A DNA stretch of 64,000 nt from Morganella morganii H1r (GCF_000633515.1 NZ_AYMP01000029.1:93836-157835); one strand, 5' to 3'. Numbered from the stretch's first letter, positions 28,803 to 37,276 are shown. Translations and numbers: made by a program. Notes: generated from the letters alone by a model not told the origin.

Positions 28803-29944
28803 CAGAATGCTTCCCCGACCTGGAAATAAAAACCGCTGCTCTGCTTCCCGACACCAAAATCGAGCCGCACATTCATCCGTGGTTTGAATTCAAAACGATA
28901 TCCCACCCCCGCGTTCGGCAGCCAGTGACCGCCGCCGAGATGACGCGCACTCTCACTCATCGTCCCGCCGCCGGCCCAGAGCACAATACCGTGCCGCCAG
29001 TCCAGCTTGCGCCGGTACTCCACCTGTGAGGCAAAGACATGATTATCCTGATAGCGGCCATCGTAATAACCGCGCATCTGCCGCCCGTTACCCAAACGGG
29101 AGTACTGATCCCACGGCACATCTCCGGATGCAAACCGCGCGTAGTTATCAAACGCCAGCACCGTTTTATCATCCAGCGGATAATAATAGTTGTACTGAAT
29201 CTCTGTGGTATTAAACCGCGTATCACTGCCCAGTGACGGCGCATAATAAGTATAACGCAGATCCAGCGCCTGTCCCTGACGGGCATTCGGCAGAAAATCC
29301 CGGCTGTCATAACTGAAGGTGGCGCTGACCCCGGAACTGACCGCATGCCGGTCATAATCATGATCATCCATATAGCGGCTGAACGGTTTATCCGGCGAGG
29401 CGGCATTCAGTGTACTGAAATCCCAGCCTAACCCCAGATAAGTATCATCCGCCACACGGCGCAGCAGTGACGGCGTCAGCCGCAGTTGCTGTGACTTATA
29501 TTCACCGAAATGATCACTGACGCGCCCGGCCTGATACCCTTTTCCCCAGTAATCCGTCGGCACATTATTGATTGTGCCGCTGAGATAAAAACGCCAGTTA
29601 TCCTTATCCAGATAGGTGTAATTATTCAGGTTCAGCCCGAAAGCCCCGGTTGAGGAGGCAAAACCACTGAGGGATAAGGTGGATATTTTACTGTCCGGAT
29701 CACTATCCGCCTGATACATGCCGACCAGCGCCACCCCGATACCGGCTTCCAGTTCAGGGGTATAAAACGGCCCGGGTAATACCCCCCAGTCGATGGTTTT
29801 GCTGCGATCAAACTGATTATTACTGCCCAGTCCGGACAGTGCATCATCAATTTGTTCCCGTGAGGGTAAATAACCGGCCTTTGCTGTGTGAACTGCCACC
29901 AGACCGGCAAATGCCAGCCCGGCGGCGCAATAACGACATATCAT
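28802..29944 (-). CDS. Omp85/BamA-like outer-membrane barrel without POTRA domains
   Basis: A signal peptide covers about residues 1-23. The rest reads as a beta-barrel with alternating strands and ends GVGYRFEFKPRMNVRLDFGVG, then FYFQVGEAF, the C-terminal pattern of Omp85 (surface antigen) barrels with a terminal aromatic residue. At 380 residues it has no room for POTRA domains. It is coupled to both neighbours in a three-gene operon. It may insert or stabilise a partner in the outer membrane; its substrate is unknown. Confidence 0.75.
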   Translation of the reverse strand: MICRYCAAGLAFAGLVAVHTAKAGYLPSREQIDDALSGLGSNNQFDRSKTIDWGVLPGPFYTPELEAGIGVALVGMYQADSDPDSKISTLSLSGFASSTGAFGLNLNNYTYLDKDNWRFYLSGTINNVPTDYWGKGYQAGRVSDHFGEYKSQQLRLTPSLLRRVADDTYLGLGWDFSTLNAASPDKPFSRYMDDHDYDRHAVSSGVSATFSYDSRDFLPNARQGQALDLRYTYYAPSLGSDTRFNTTEIQYNYYYPLDDKTVLAFDNYARFASGDVPWDQYSRLGNGRQMRGYYDGRYQDNHVFASQVEYRRKLDWRHGIVLWAGGGTMSESARHLGGGHWLPNAGVGYRFEFKPRMNVRLDFGVGKQSSGFYFQVGEAF

Positions 29945-30939
29945 TAAAAACGGAACTCTCCGGAAATAAAGAAACTGTTACGGTTATTAAAGCCCACTTC
30001 GGAAGTGATATTAAAATTGCGGGTCACTTCTAACCGTGCTCCCACCAGATTGCTCCATTTATGGGCAAGATGCTGCTCAACATCAAATTTCATTCCCGGA
30101 TCATCCAGCGCATCCACAAAGTCCTGAAATTGTCCCGGTAAACTCAGTCCGCTGATATCCCCTTTAAAACGCTGGGTAATATCCTGGTACATTGCCCCTG
30201 TCCAGACCTGTAATTTAGTGTTCCCCTGTCCGGTAATTAACGGTGAAAAGACAAATTCATAACCAACCCGCGGAGAAATCACCAGTGCTTTAATATCGCC
30301 GTCAAGGATATCCAGATTGGTTTTGGTATAATTAAGATCAACGGTGCCGAAAAACTGATTATATCCGCCGGCCAGCGTCATACCGGCACCATAGGTTTTA
30401 CCTTCGAAATCCAAATCAAACGGCTGCCCTTCCAGAAATTCCAGCGGCAATTTTGTAAACCCGAGATCAAAGGCACCGCCATTCAGCATAGTGTGGGATT
30501 TACCTTTGGTTTTACCGTATAAGCCATATACGTTCATAAACGGAAAAATCCAGGAATCCACTTTCAGCATATGGGTTTCACTTTTTTCCCGGGTATGACC
30601 CGCATCGACTGATAATGCACTCGCCGTCCCGGGGTTTTTCGGCATAATAAACCCGATTTTATCCACAACAATATCCTGCCGCAGATTCATATAGTTATAA
30701 CCTACACCAAAAGGCCCGGGAAGATCATAACCGCGGGCGCGGGCCTCATCACCCCAGATAGGCAGAATACGGGATTTGGATTCAGAAGGACGGGTGGCAT
30801 CAGGAGAGCCATCATCATTTTGTGCAGAACCGCCGGACTGGCTGACACTTAACGACAGAGTCGGACCGTCAGCATAAGAAAAAGCGCTCAGGCTCAGAGA
30901 GCCGGTAATAATCAGAGTGTGAAATATCGGGCGTAACAT
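29944..30939 (-). CDS. Outer-membrane beta-barrel protein, first gene of the operon
   Basis: A signal peptide ends near SLSAFSYA. The mature part has repeated amphipathic strands and the last residues FFISGEFRF, the C-terminal aromatic signal for outer-membrane insertion. It resembles uncharacterised exported barrels that accompany Omp85 and DUF4056 genes. It overlaps the Omp85-type gene by one base. The exact function is unknown. Confidence 0.65.
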   Translation of the reverse strand: MLRPIFHTLIITGSLSLSAFSYADGPTLSLSVSQSGGSAQNDDGSPDATRPSESKSRILPIWGDEARARGYDLPGPFGVGYNYMNLRQDIVVDKIGFIMPKNPGTASALSVDAGHTREKSETHMLKVDSWIFPFMNVYGLYGKTKGKSHTMLNGGAFDLGFTKLPLEFLEGQPFDLDFEGKTYGAGMTLAGGYNQFFGTVDLNYTKTNLDILDGDIKALVISPRVGYEFVFSPLITGQGNTKLQVWTGAMYQDITQRFKGDISGLSLPGQFQDFVDALDDPGMKFDVEQHLAHKWSNLVGARLEVTRNFNITSEVGFNNRNSFFISGEFRF

Positions 30940-31282
30940 AATATAAGCCGGTTTCGTTTAATTAAATGGTGATGAATTCTAACGGCTAATTTTGATAAAT
31001 TCCGGACTTTACGTGCGATAATAAGCAATAATGGCTATGTGCGTAACGTTATTATCATCCATAATCACAGTAACTTATTGTTATTATCAACCAGATACTC
31101 TCAGGACATGTAATTTATACAGGGAATAATATCCCCCGTATAGTAATACTCTATATTTTATATTAGATTACATAATTTAAATAATAAGATCATTAACTTT
31201 CAACATTGCGGACATTATGCCATTTCCTTATAACTATAAATGCACCACACCGGAGTGCAATTAATATAAAAGGAGTAATATT
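30940..31282. promoter_or_regulatory. AT-rich divergent intergenic region
   Basis: About 340 nt between the outer-membrane operon and the hypothetical gene at 31283. It must hold both promoters. It contains an AAAAGGAG ribosome binding site just before 31283. No other feature could be supported. Confidence 0.4.
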
Positions 31283-31738
31283 ATGGCTCGTAAAATAAAA
31301 TTAACGATGGTTGAAAAAGGTGAATTAGGTCATATTTATCCACAGACTGTCTCTTATAATGTTGGTAAGAAAAATTTCCTTCTGGTAGAAGATGAGCAGG
31401 GTAATTATCTGATCAAACCTATTTATGAAAACGGTACTCTGGGTGAAAGTATCGTCAGTAAAAACTTCGGATGTTACTATGATATTATTCAGTCAGCTTA
31501 TGATGATGTTACTGCAACGACTTATCTTTGCTGCGTTGACTTAGATGGTAAAACCATGCAGGTTTATTTAACCACAACGCTCGGACTGGTCAGTACATTT
31601 GAATTTGACTATGTTATCGATGATCGTAAGACATTTAATTTCTTCTTTATCGCCGGACATCTGTATTTTTATCAGAGTGGTGAAGATGCAAGCGGTAAAT
31701 ATACTATAACCTCTATTCGTGTAACTGAAAAACAATAA
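31283..31738 (+). CDS. Hypothetical protein
   Basis: The 151-residue protein has no signal peptide and no motif I recognise. It is rich in beta-type segments (KNFLLVEDEQGNYLIKPIYENG, TYLCCVDLDGKTMQVYL, HLYFYQSGEDASGKYTITSI), which suggest a propeller-like or sandwich fold. A clear AAAAGGAG Shine-Dalgarno lies upstream. The gene and its flanks are more AT-rich than the chromosome around it, which may indicate acquisition. Confidence 0.6.
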   Translation: MARKIKLTMVEKGELGHIYPQTVSYNVGKKNFLLVEDEQGNYLIKPIYENGTLGESIVSKNFGCYYDIIQSAYDDVTATTYLCCVDLDGKTMQVYLTTTLGLVSTFEFDYVIDDRKTFNFFFIAGHLYFYQSGEDASGKYTITSIRVTEKQ

Positions 31739-32138
31739 AATATCATTTAGTAATATTTATTTAATTTAACCGGATAATATTATAATAAGATACAACTCGT
31801 TACTCCGGATATTGGATTAATATTTAAAATATAATTCAATATACTATTTTAAATTCTCAGCAGTGTCTGATTGTATAAATCTGACGTGATTGTTCAGGGA
31901 ACAGAACAACACGGAATGAGGAAGCCGCGTAAACGTATATTGCGCGGTTTTCCGCGTGATCTTCTCATCTTCCCCCGGTTTGCGATCTTCCTCCACCCTT
32001 TTCAATAATTCACCGCAGTGCGGGAAGGAATCCTCTCTTTCATCATAATCTGTGTTATTTTAGGTATATTAATGAAGACAATCCCGGGAACGGGCAGTTG
32101 ATAAACCGTAATTCTTTCAGAGTGTTAACAGAATTCTT
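31739..32138. promoter_or_regulatory. Native mutS upstream region, now separated from mutS
   Basis: About 400 nt without a gene. By synteny this is the original upstream region of mutS, because a mutS start codon and 14 matching codons follow at 32139. A GC-rich imperfect palindrome, GCGCGG...CCGCGT, lies near 31955. Any native mutS promoter here now drives only the 22-codon stub. Confidence 0.6.
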
Positions 32139-32207
32139 ATGACTGACAACCAAAACTTTGATTCCCATACACCCATGATGCATGGGTGTGTTAACGTTGA
32201 AATGTAA
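32139..32207 (+). pseudogene. mutS: Severed 5' end of mutS at attL
   Basis: The frame MTDNQNFDSHTPMM at 32139 is nearly the same as the first 14 codons of mutS at 47071 ([14 protein letters not shown]). It then runs into element DNA and stops at TAA 32205-32207 after 22 codons. This is the chromosomal start of mutS, cut off by integration of the element. The DNA differences between the two copies are mostly at third codon positions, as expected for an element that carries its own mimic of the target. Confidence 0.88.
32170..32188. other. attL core
   Basis: CACCCATG and CATGGGTG form an 8-bp perfect inverted repeat around ATG, the shape of tyrosine-recombinase core sites. The left half is native mutS and the right half is element DNA. 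The block ATGATGCA (32175-32182) is shared exactly with attR at 47107-47114, so strand exchange should lie there. Confidence 0.75.
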
Positions 32208-32231
32208 CGATATTTATTAATTTTCCAGAAA

Positions 32232-32255
32232 AACCTACAATTTAACCTACACTTA
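32232..32255. repeat. Left arm-type repeat of the element
   Basis: Two tandem copies of AACCTACAM (32232-32240 and 32244-32252). This 24-bp block matches 46945-46968 near the right end with two mismatches and in the same orientation. It is a probable arm-type integrase or excisionase site. Confidence 0.65.
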
Positions 32256-32350
32256 ATTAATCCGTTGATTTATAGGTAGTTATTATTTATTTGATGTTTT
32301 TAGCATTATAACGTACAAAATTCATACCCATACCACAAGAACACGCTTAT

Positions 32351-32968
32351 ATGAATAAATACGATGTGTTTAACAGCGAAGGAAAATTTGCTGACGGTTC
32401 TGATGAAGAGGTACTGGCTAACAAGCTGGGGCTTTCAAACGTTGATGATATCAATGATGCAGAGCTTGTCCTGTTAGAAAAACTGTATCAAGTCATTTTT
32501 GAAGAACAAATTCCCACTGAGCAAATTACCGTATCACTTATTCAGCGTTGGCACCGCCAATGGTTAGGGAATGTTTACGAGTGGGCTGGTCAGTTACGTA
32601 CGGTGAATATTAGCAAGGGTGGCTTTATGTTTGCCCCTGCGGGACGTGTTGCAAAGTTACTTGCTCAATTCGAGAAAGAGTTTCTAGCGAAGTACACACC
32701 TTGCACCAATATGAGCCGAGAACAAGTCATAGAGGCTATTACCACGGTACATGTGGAGTTAATTCTGATACATCCATTTAGGGAAGGAAATGGGCGCTTA
32801 TCGCGTTTACTCGCAGATGTGATGGCAGTACAAGCTGGTTTCCAGCCGTTAGACTATGAAAGTTGGACTCAACACCCTGAACAGTATATTGCAGCAATCC
32901 ACGCAGGGTTAAACCTTAACTATGAACCCATGAAATATTGGGTTAACGAAGCCTTAAAAGAAAGCTAA
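32351..32968 (+). CDS. fic: Fic-family AMP-transferase-like toxin
   Basis: The core motif HPFREGNGR (residues 141-149) is complete, including the catalytic histidine and the phosphate-binding loop, so the enzyme should be able to transfer AMP or a related group to a protein target. A FAPAGRVAKLL segment precedes it as in other Fic proteins. The protein is 205 residues, close to the E. coli Fic length. No inhibitory helix motif is apparent inside it, so a separate antitoxin would be expected; a candidate lies convergent at 32965-33129. Confidence 0.88.
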   Translation: MNKYDVFNSEGKFADGSDEEVLANKLGLSNVDDINDAELVLLEKLYQVIFEEQIPTEQITVSLIQRWHRQWLGNVYEWAGQLRTVNISKGGFMFAPAGRVAKLLAQFEKEFLAKYTPCTNMSREQVIEAITTVHVELILIHPFREGNGRLSRLLADVMAVQAGFQPLDYESWTQHPEQYIAAIHAGLNLNYEPMKYWVNEALKES

Positions 32969-33129
32969 ATCGCCAGTTTCAAGTGTCCAAACTTCTCACG
33001 TTTCGCTTTCATTTCTTCTTCAAGGCGACGGGACTCCTGCCCTGTTTCAATCGCTGTAGAGGTTGCTACCGAGCGAATAAGTTGAGTACGAGTTGGTCTT
33101 GTTGCTTGAATTAATTCGTTCTTTTTCAT
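32965..33129 (-). CDS. Small protein convergent with fic, candidate antitoxin
   Basis: The 54-residue protein starts MKKNELIQATRP at 33129; an upstream ATG at 33168 is less likely. Its stop overlaps the stop of fic by 4 nt on the other strand. It contains ESRRLEEE, a SxxxE pattern (S33, E37) like that of class I Fic antitoxins such as YhfG (SRRLEG), although the usual glycine is a glutamate here. A second SxxxE is at residues 24-28. The convergent order is unlike the usual antitoxin-first operon, so the role is a hypothesis. Confidence 0.45.
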   Translation of the reverse strand: MKKNELIQATRPTRTQLIRSVATSTAIETGQESRRLEEEMKAKREKFGHLKLAI

Positions 33130-33262
33130 GGTAGTCTCACGCCTCACTTCAAACCGGTAATAGTACATTTTATCATCGTTGTTTTATATGGCAACATAGA
33201 TTACTTTTCTAGTTAAAAATTTTACAGCGCATGTCACTTCATTTCCGTCTGCTTTGAACGAA

Positions 33263-33403
33263 GATCGGACATTCACGGTCGCTGCCACTTGTATTATCCA
33301 GCCCCCACCTGATGTTCTTGCCTCTGATAGAGGATTACGAACAATTCTAAGCACCAATAAATGGGGGCTGACTAAGCTGCTTGACCGTGAATTACTTCCG
33401 ATC
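33263..33403. repeat. Nested inverted repeat of about 141 bp
   Basis: Four nested stems can be drawn. GATCGGA (33263-33269) pairs with TCCGATC (33397-33403). ATTCACGGTC (33271-33280) pairs with GACCGTGAAT (33383-33392). CAGCCCCCA (33299-33307) pairs with TGGGGGCTG (33362-33370). CCTCT (33321-33325) pairs with AGAGG (33329-33333). Transcribed, it would be one long structured RNA; as DNA it could be a recombination site. It is not explained by a gene, though an ORF crosses it. Confidence 0.6.
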
Positions 33404-33585
33404 CTCTTCATGTACGATAGATTTTAGCAGAAACGGATTCGATGAATAATGCCGCAGTGAGTACTGCCTAGTTCTGCCAGTCATTTAAAACAGGAGGGAG
33501 GAAAGGAGACTCATGGGATGTGTAGAAATTGAAAGGGAAATGCTAAGTTTTATCGGTGCCAGTCAAATAACCGGCACCAGGGAAA

Positions 33586-34551
33586 TTAACGCCAGCGTTC
33601 TGTCGCCCAGGCGACCTGCTGTTGTGCGTCGTGGAAAGTCCAGGCCACGAAGCGACTGATTTTTTGCCCCTGCGCCATTTCAATGGTACGGACTTCGGCC
33701 GCACCCACCAGCTTCAACGCGTGATAAATCGAAGGCAAGGTAGTGTTTTTAGAAATCAACGAGGTGAACCACAGGCAGTTTTGCGCCAGGTTAACGCTCT
33801 CCTCTACCATTTTACGCACAAAGGCTTCTTCACCGCCTTCACACCATAGCTCTTTATTTTTGCCGCCAAAGTTCTGTACCGGCGTGTCGGCTACCTCGCC
33901 TTTACCCAGCTTGTGTAGTTTGCGGCGGGTGCTGGCTTGCGCTTCCTGTTCAGAGCTGTGGAACGGTGGATTACACAGTGTGGCATCAAATTTCTCTGCC
34001 ACGCCGATGATGCCGTTCAAAATACATTCGGGGTGTTTTTGTAAACGCAGGCGCACGCCATTTCTCAGTGTCGGATTCATTTCCACGATCATTTTGGCCG
34101 TATTGAGCGATATCGGATTAATCTCCGAACCGGTAAAACGCCAGCCGTATTCACGCAGGCCAATAATCGGATAAATACAGTTAGCACCAACACCCACATC
34201 AAGGATCGCCACGCCTTTACCGCGAGGGAACTCACAGCCGTTGCTGGTCGCCAGCAGGTCGGCCAGATGGTGTAAATAGTCGGCACGCCCGGGGATCGGC
34301 GGGCACAGATAATCGGCGGGAATGTCCCAGTGTTCAATGCCATAAAAATGTTGCAGCAACGCACGGTTGAGCATTTTAACCGCCGCAGGATCGGCAAAAT
34401 CTACCGAGATGTCGCCCCAAGCGTTCGGCTTGACGAACGGCTCCAGTGCAGGGCAACTAGCGATCAGCTCTGGGAAATCATAGCGTGAACGATGACGGTT
34501 ACGCGGGTGTAAGCCGCTTTTCTGCTGCAGGAAGGTTTTCTTTTTTTCCAC
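33586..34551 (-). CDS. rlmF: 23S rRNA (adenine(1618)-N6)-methyltransferase
   Basis: The protein follows E. coli RlmF closely: GLHPRNRHRSRYDF, DYLCPPIPGRADYLHHLADLLA, the SAM motif ILDVGVGANCIYPIIGL, the catalytic NPPF in ATLCNPPFHSSE, FGGKNKELWCEGGEEAFVRKM and EMAQGQKISRFVAWTF. It methylates A1618 of 23S rRNA. Its base composition is clearly higher in GC than the rest of the element. It is intact with 321 residues. An rRNA housekeeping enzyme as element cargo is unusual. Confidence 0.93.
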   Translation of the reverse strand: MEKKKTFLQQKSGLHPRNRHRSRYDFPELIASCPALEPFVKPNAWGDISVDFADPAAVKMLNRALLQHFYGIEHWDIPADYLCPPIPGRADYLHHLADLLATSNGCEFPRGKGVAILDVGVGANCIYPIIGLREYGWRFTGSEINPISLNTAKMIVEMNPTLRNGVRLRLQKHPECILNGIIGVAEKFDATLCNPPFHSSEQEAQASTRRKLHKLGKGEVADTPVQNFGGKNKELWCEGGEEAFVRKMVEESVNLAQNCLWFTSLISKNTTLPSIYHALKLVGAAEVRTIEMAQGQKISRFVAWTFHDAQQQVAWATERWR

Positions 34552-34852
34552 CGTGAAGGGCTCTTTAAAGGTATTTCTGACGCGTACGATACCATATACC
34601 CTATAGCTTTCAAGTTGCAGCTAACAGCTCGGGATGAAACCGTATTAAGCCTGCATTCAGAGTTTATACCGGAATGCCCTGCTCTTTATACCTAACGTAA
34701 TTCAAGATGCAGGAGGGCGGCAAGGGAAGATAAACAGGGAACATACATTAGTATGTGCCCCGGCTGGCTGAGTGCGGCCAATGAACCTGCCCACATGTAA
34801 AATTCAAATGGCTGTTTTGAGCGAGGAGCAGACGTTGAGGGCTATAAGGAGA
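34552..34852. repeat. Intergenic repeats flanking rlmF
   Basis: About 300 nt without a gene. Two related stretches, TTTCAAGTTGCAGC near 34608 and ATTCAAGATGCAGG near 34700 followed by a GGGCGGCAAGG segment, look like interspersed intergenic repeats common in Serratia and Yersinia. That identification is from memory of such sequences. They suggest that rlmF came with flanking chromosomal DNA from another enterobacterium. Confidence 0.4.
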
Positions 34853-35569
34853 CTACTTAATATTAACCGGTTTCAACACAAGCGCGCCGTAGTGTGCTTC
34901 ACGGTGACAGTTCGGACAGAGTGCAATAGCATTTTCAACAGAGTCCTCTCCGCCGTTAGCAAGCCACTCCACGTGATGCACTTCAAGATACGGACTACCA
35001 TCTTCCCGCTTGAATGGTGCGTCACGTAGGCAGTTTTGACACTTACCTCCAGCTAAGGCTAATACCTCTGCTACAACGAGGGGATTACGCTTGAAGATAT
35101 AGCTCTTTATAATGGACCTTTCTGGCGAGGTGTTGGCTGTAGCTAACTTCTCTCTACGTTGTTCTGAGGTAAGTTGAGACGCTGTTTCTATGGCCTTTTC
35201 AAACTCACTTTTAACCGGACGTGTTAGCCATTTGCCGTCTGAAGATTCATAGATTTCAAACACACCATGAAGTGCGGGATCATAGACCTCGAAAACGTTT
35301 CCTCGCTTGAAAAGTCGGTCATATTCATGGTGGCGATGGGTGGCATCATCTGTTCGTCTGGCTGTCCTGTTAAAACTCCAGTGACCACGATTGCAGTTAA
35401 CTGCGTTAACTATCAGATTCAAATAAGTATTGTCTTTGTAATGTGGATATCTTTTCTTTAAAATTGCATCAACCTGAGCAGCCGTAGCCTTTCCAGCAAA
35501 CTCATTTTCAACTATCTCAGCGGTTGTTGTACGGATTGGTTTATCACCATAAACATATTTACGAGCCAT
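34853..35569 (-). CDS. HNH endonuclease
   Basis: The C-terminal third is an HNH nuclease: a zinc knuckle KCQNC, the catalytic EVHHVEWLANGGEDSVENAIALCP and the second knuckle CPNCHREAH, so all metal and catalytic residues are present. The N-terminal part (RTTTAEIVENEF, then AQVDAILKKRYPHYKDNTYLN) looks like a helical DNA-binding region. The 238-residue layout resembles stand-alone restriction-type HNH enzymes. No methyltransferase partner is adjacent. A role in defence is inference. Confidence 0.82.
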   Translation of the reverse strand: MARKYVYGDKPIRTTTAEIVENEFAGKATAAQVDAILKKRYPHYKDNTYLNLIVNAVNCNRGHWSFNRTARRTDDATHRHHEYDRLFKRGNVFEVYDPALHGVFEIYESSDGKWLTRPVKSEFEKAIETASQLTSEQRREKLATANTSPERSIIKSYIFKRNPLVVAEVLALAGGKCQNCLRDAPFKREDGSPYLEVHHVEWLANGGEDSVENAIALCPNCHREAHYGALVLKPVNIK

Positions 35570-35773
35570 TTATCTATTCCTTGAAAAGTTATGGAAGGTG
35601 TTGCTGAAGCATAGGCGCAGAGAACATCTTGATCAGCTCCCAGCAAACTAACATAGCATGATGTAAGCAAGTTCCGCTCCTGGCACAGAACTGTCACTTA
35701 ATTAAGTATGATTCTGTGCGGTTGAGATAGGACAAACTAATCCCCCAAAATTAATTTTAACTTCGATTTACTA

Positions 35774-37276
35774 TTAGCAACCATGTTTCAGCACTATCTC
35801 TAAATATGGATGTTGCCAATCACCATCAAACAACTCATGTAAACTCACGAATCCATCATGTTCTAGCGCGCAGACACCGCCGTGCGAGCTTACATAATCA
35901 TAAACTGCTCTGCTCTCTAAGCCTTGAATCATATGGGCAAGTAACTTACGTTTCATCACATCACGACGCCACTCCTTCCACTCCCCGTTTTTTGTTTTTC
36001 GCTTGGTTGTATTGAATGGTTGTCCTACGGCATTCACCACAGACAGTCCATACCTATTTTCTTTTCCTGTCGTTAGATACTCGTCAAGGAGTTGGTTTAA
36101 ACTGTCGTGAAGCTCTGTGGTTTCAGATTTCCAATGTTTCAGTATTCCTGATACAGAATCGTAGGAATAGAGCTTTTGTAGCTTTTTCACCATACTTCCC
36201 TTCGCTGACAAACTGACAGAGCCTACATTAAATATAGTACCATAGCGGATAGTTTTAATGAGATCATCATCTAGCCCTAGAGTGTCCTTGATAAAGCCTG
36301 TTTCTAGTACCGATAGCGAATCGGTACTAATGCCGTATTTTTTAAACTCTTGCGCTAGGATAGCCAATTGGCAACCTTTAATATCGTAATTGTACCCTTT
36401 GGCTAAACATACCCATTTCATCTTGCTGGGTAAATACTGAAAACCAGTACCCACCTCAAAAGAACGGCTACCCACCTTAGCTGTTTTATACGCTTGCTGA
36501 TATTCAACAATTAACGGTATTTCACTGATAACCCTAACTCCCACCTCTACCAAATGAGAGATAAAATTCGCATAGAATCCTTTATTCCGAGCTGATGGAT
36601 GGTCATTACAATAGGCCTGTAACTTATCAAGATTAATCGGTAAAGGCTCTAACTGCTGATAAACAGCGGTAACACGCTCTCTGAACTGTTTATTCTCAAT
36701 AGCACGCTTAGATGTCTCATGTTTGGGCGGTTTTACATTGTGAGGGCTCTTTAACATCAATTCATACAAAGTTTCTGGCTTATTGCGCTTACCAAAAATA
36801 TTCGTCAAATAGGTATAACGGTCTGTACGCTTAAGATAGTCCTTGCGTTTACCGGGGAATAAGGCTTTTAATATCTTTTTTGATAATGCTAATTCGCGGC
36901 ATTTATGATTCCAATATTTATGCCTAAAAATTTTAATGATTTTAGCTTTAGCTAAAAGTTCTAATGCTCTTGGGAAGCCGAGGTCTCGATTTTGCATGAA
37001 AACCATCGGAACTTTATTTTTCCCCAATTCAGATGGAAACGGCACAGAATATGTCCACTTTTTGTTTCCTTTAAATCTCGCTTTTTTCTTCGTATTTTTG
37101 CTAACCGTAGCACTACAGATAATATGCTGTAAGAACAAGGCAATATCACGGTAATAGGTAGGTTTTAGACGTTGATCGACTGAATTATCAAAGGGAACGC
37201 TTAAAACTATCTCTTTAAAGGTTTTAAGCGTAGTTTCAGTGACAAGAATGTTATCTTCGGTGCAATATGCTTTCAT
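35774..37276 (-). CDS. Divergent superfamily-A (PolA / T7 RNAP-like) polymerase
   Basis: Four polymerase signatures occur in the right order. Motif A is YDIKGCQLAIL with D298, compared with DYSQIEL in PolA. Motif B is KTIRYGTIF with K341, Y345 and G346. An AHMIQGLESRAVYDYV helix near residue 447 is like the IQGxAAD helix. Motif C is LEHDGF with H473 and D474. The 270 residues before motif A are basic and do not look like an exonuclease. It may be a replicative or priming polymerase of the element. It lies next to an initiator-like gene. Family assignment is from motif reading and not a search. Confidence 0.62.
   Translation of the reverse strand: MKAYCTEDNILVTETTLKTFKEIVLSVPFDNSVDQRLKPTYYRDIALFLQHIICSATVSKNTKKKARFKGNKKWTYSVPFPSELGKNKVPMVFMQNRDLGFPRALELLAKAKIIKIFRHKYWNHKCRELALSKKILKALFPGKRKDYLKRTDRYTYLTNIFGKRNKPETLYELMLKSPHNVKPPKHETSKRAIENKQFRERVTAVYQQLEPLPINLDKLQAYCNDHPSARNKGFYANFISHLVEVGVRVISEIPLIVEYQQAYKTAKVGSRSFEVGTGFQYLPSKMKWVCLAKGYNYDIKGCQLAILAQEFKKYGISTDSLSVLETGFIKDTLGLDDDLIKTIRYGTIFNVGSVSLSAKGSMVKKLQKLYSYDSVSGILKHWKSETTELHDSLNQLLDEYLTTGKENRYGLSVVNAVGQPFNTTKRKTKNGEWKEWRRDVMKRKLLAHMIQGLESRAVYDYVSSHGGVCALEHDGFVSLHELFDGDWQHPYLEIVLKHGC

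Noticed and set aside
33263..33403. attC site of an integron or a retron msr-msd
   Set aside because: I could not place the RYYYAAC and GTTRRRY boxes at the ends of the repeat, and there is no integron integrase or reverse transcriptase in the window. It is left as an unexplained repeat.
33184..33411. 75-codon minus-strand ORF across the nested inverted repeat
   Set aside because: Its codons are forced by the repeat structure, it has no ribosome binding site or recognised family, and the repeat gives a better explanation.
33743..34397. Overlapping ORFs on both strands inside rlmF
   Set aside because: They are shadows of the GC-rich rlmF coding frame, which has clear family motifs.
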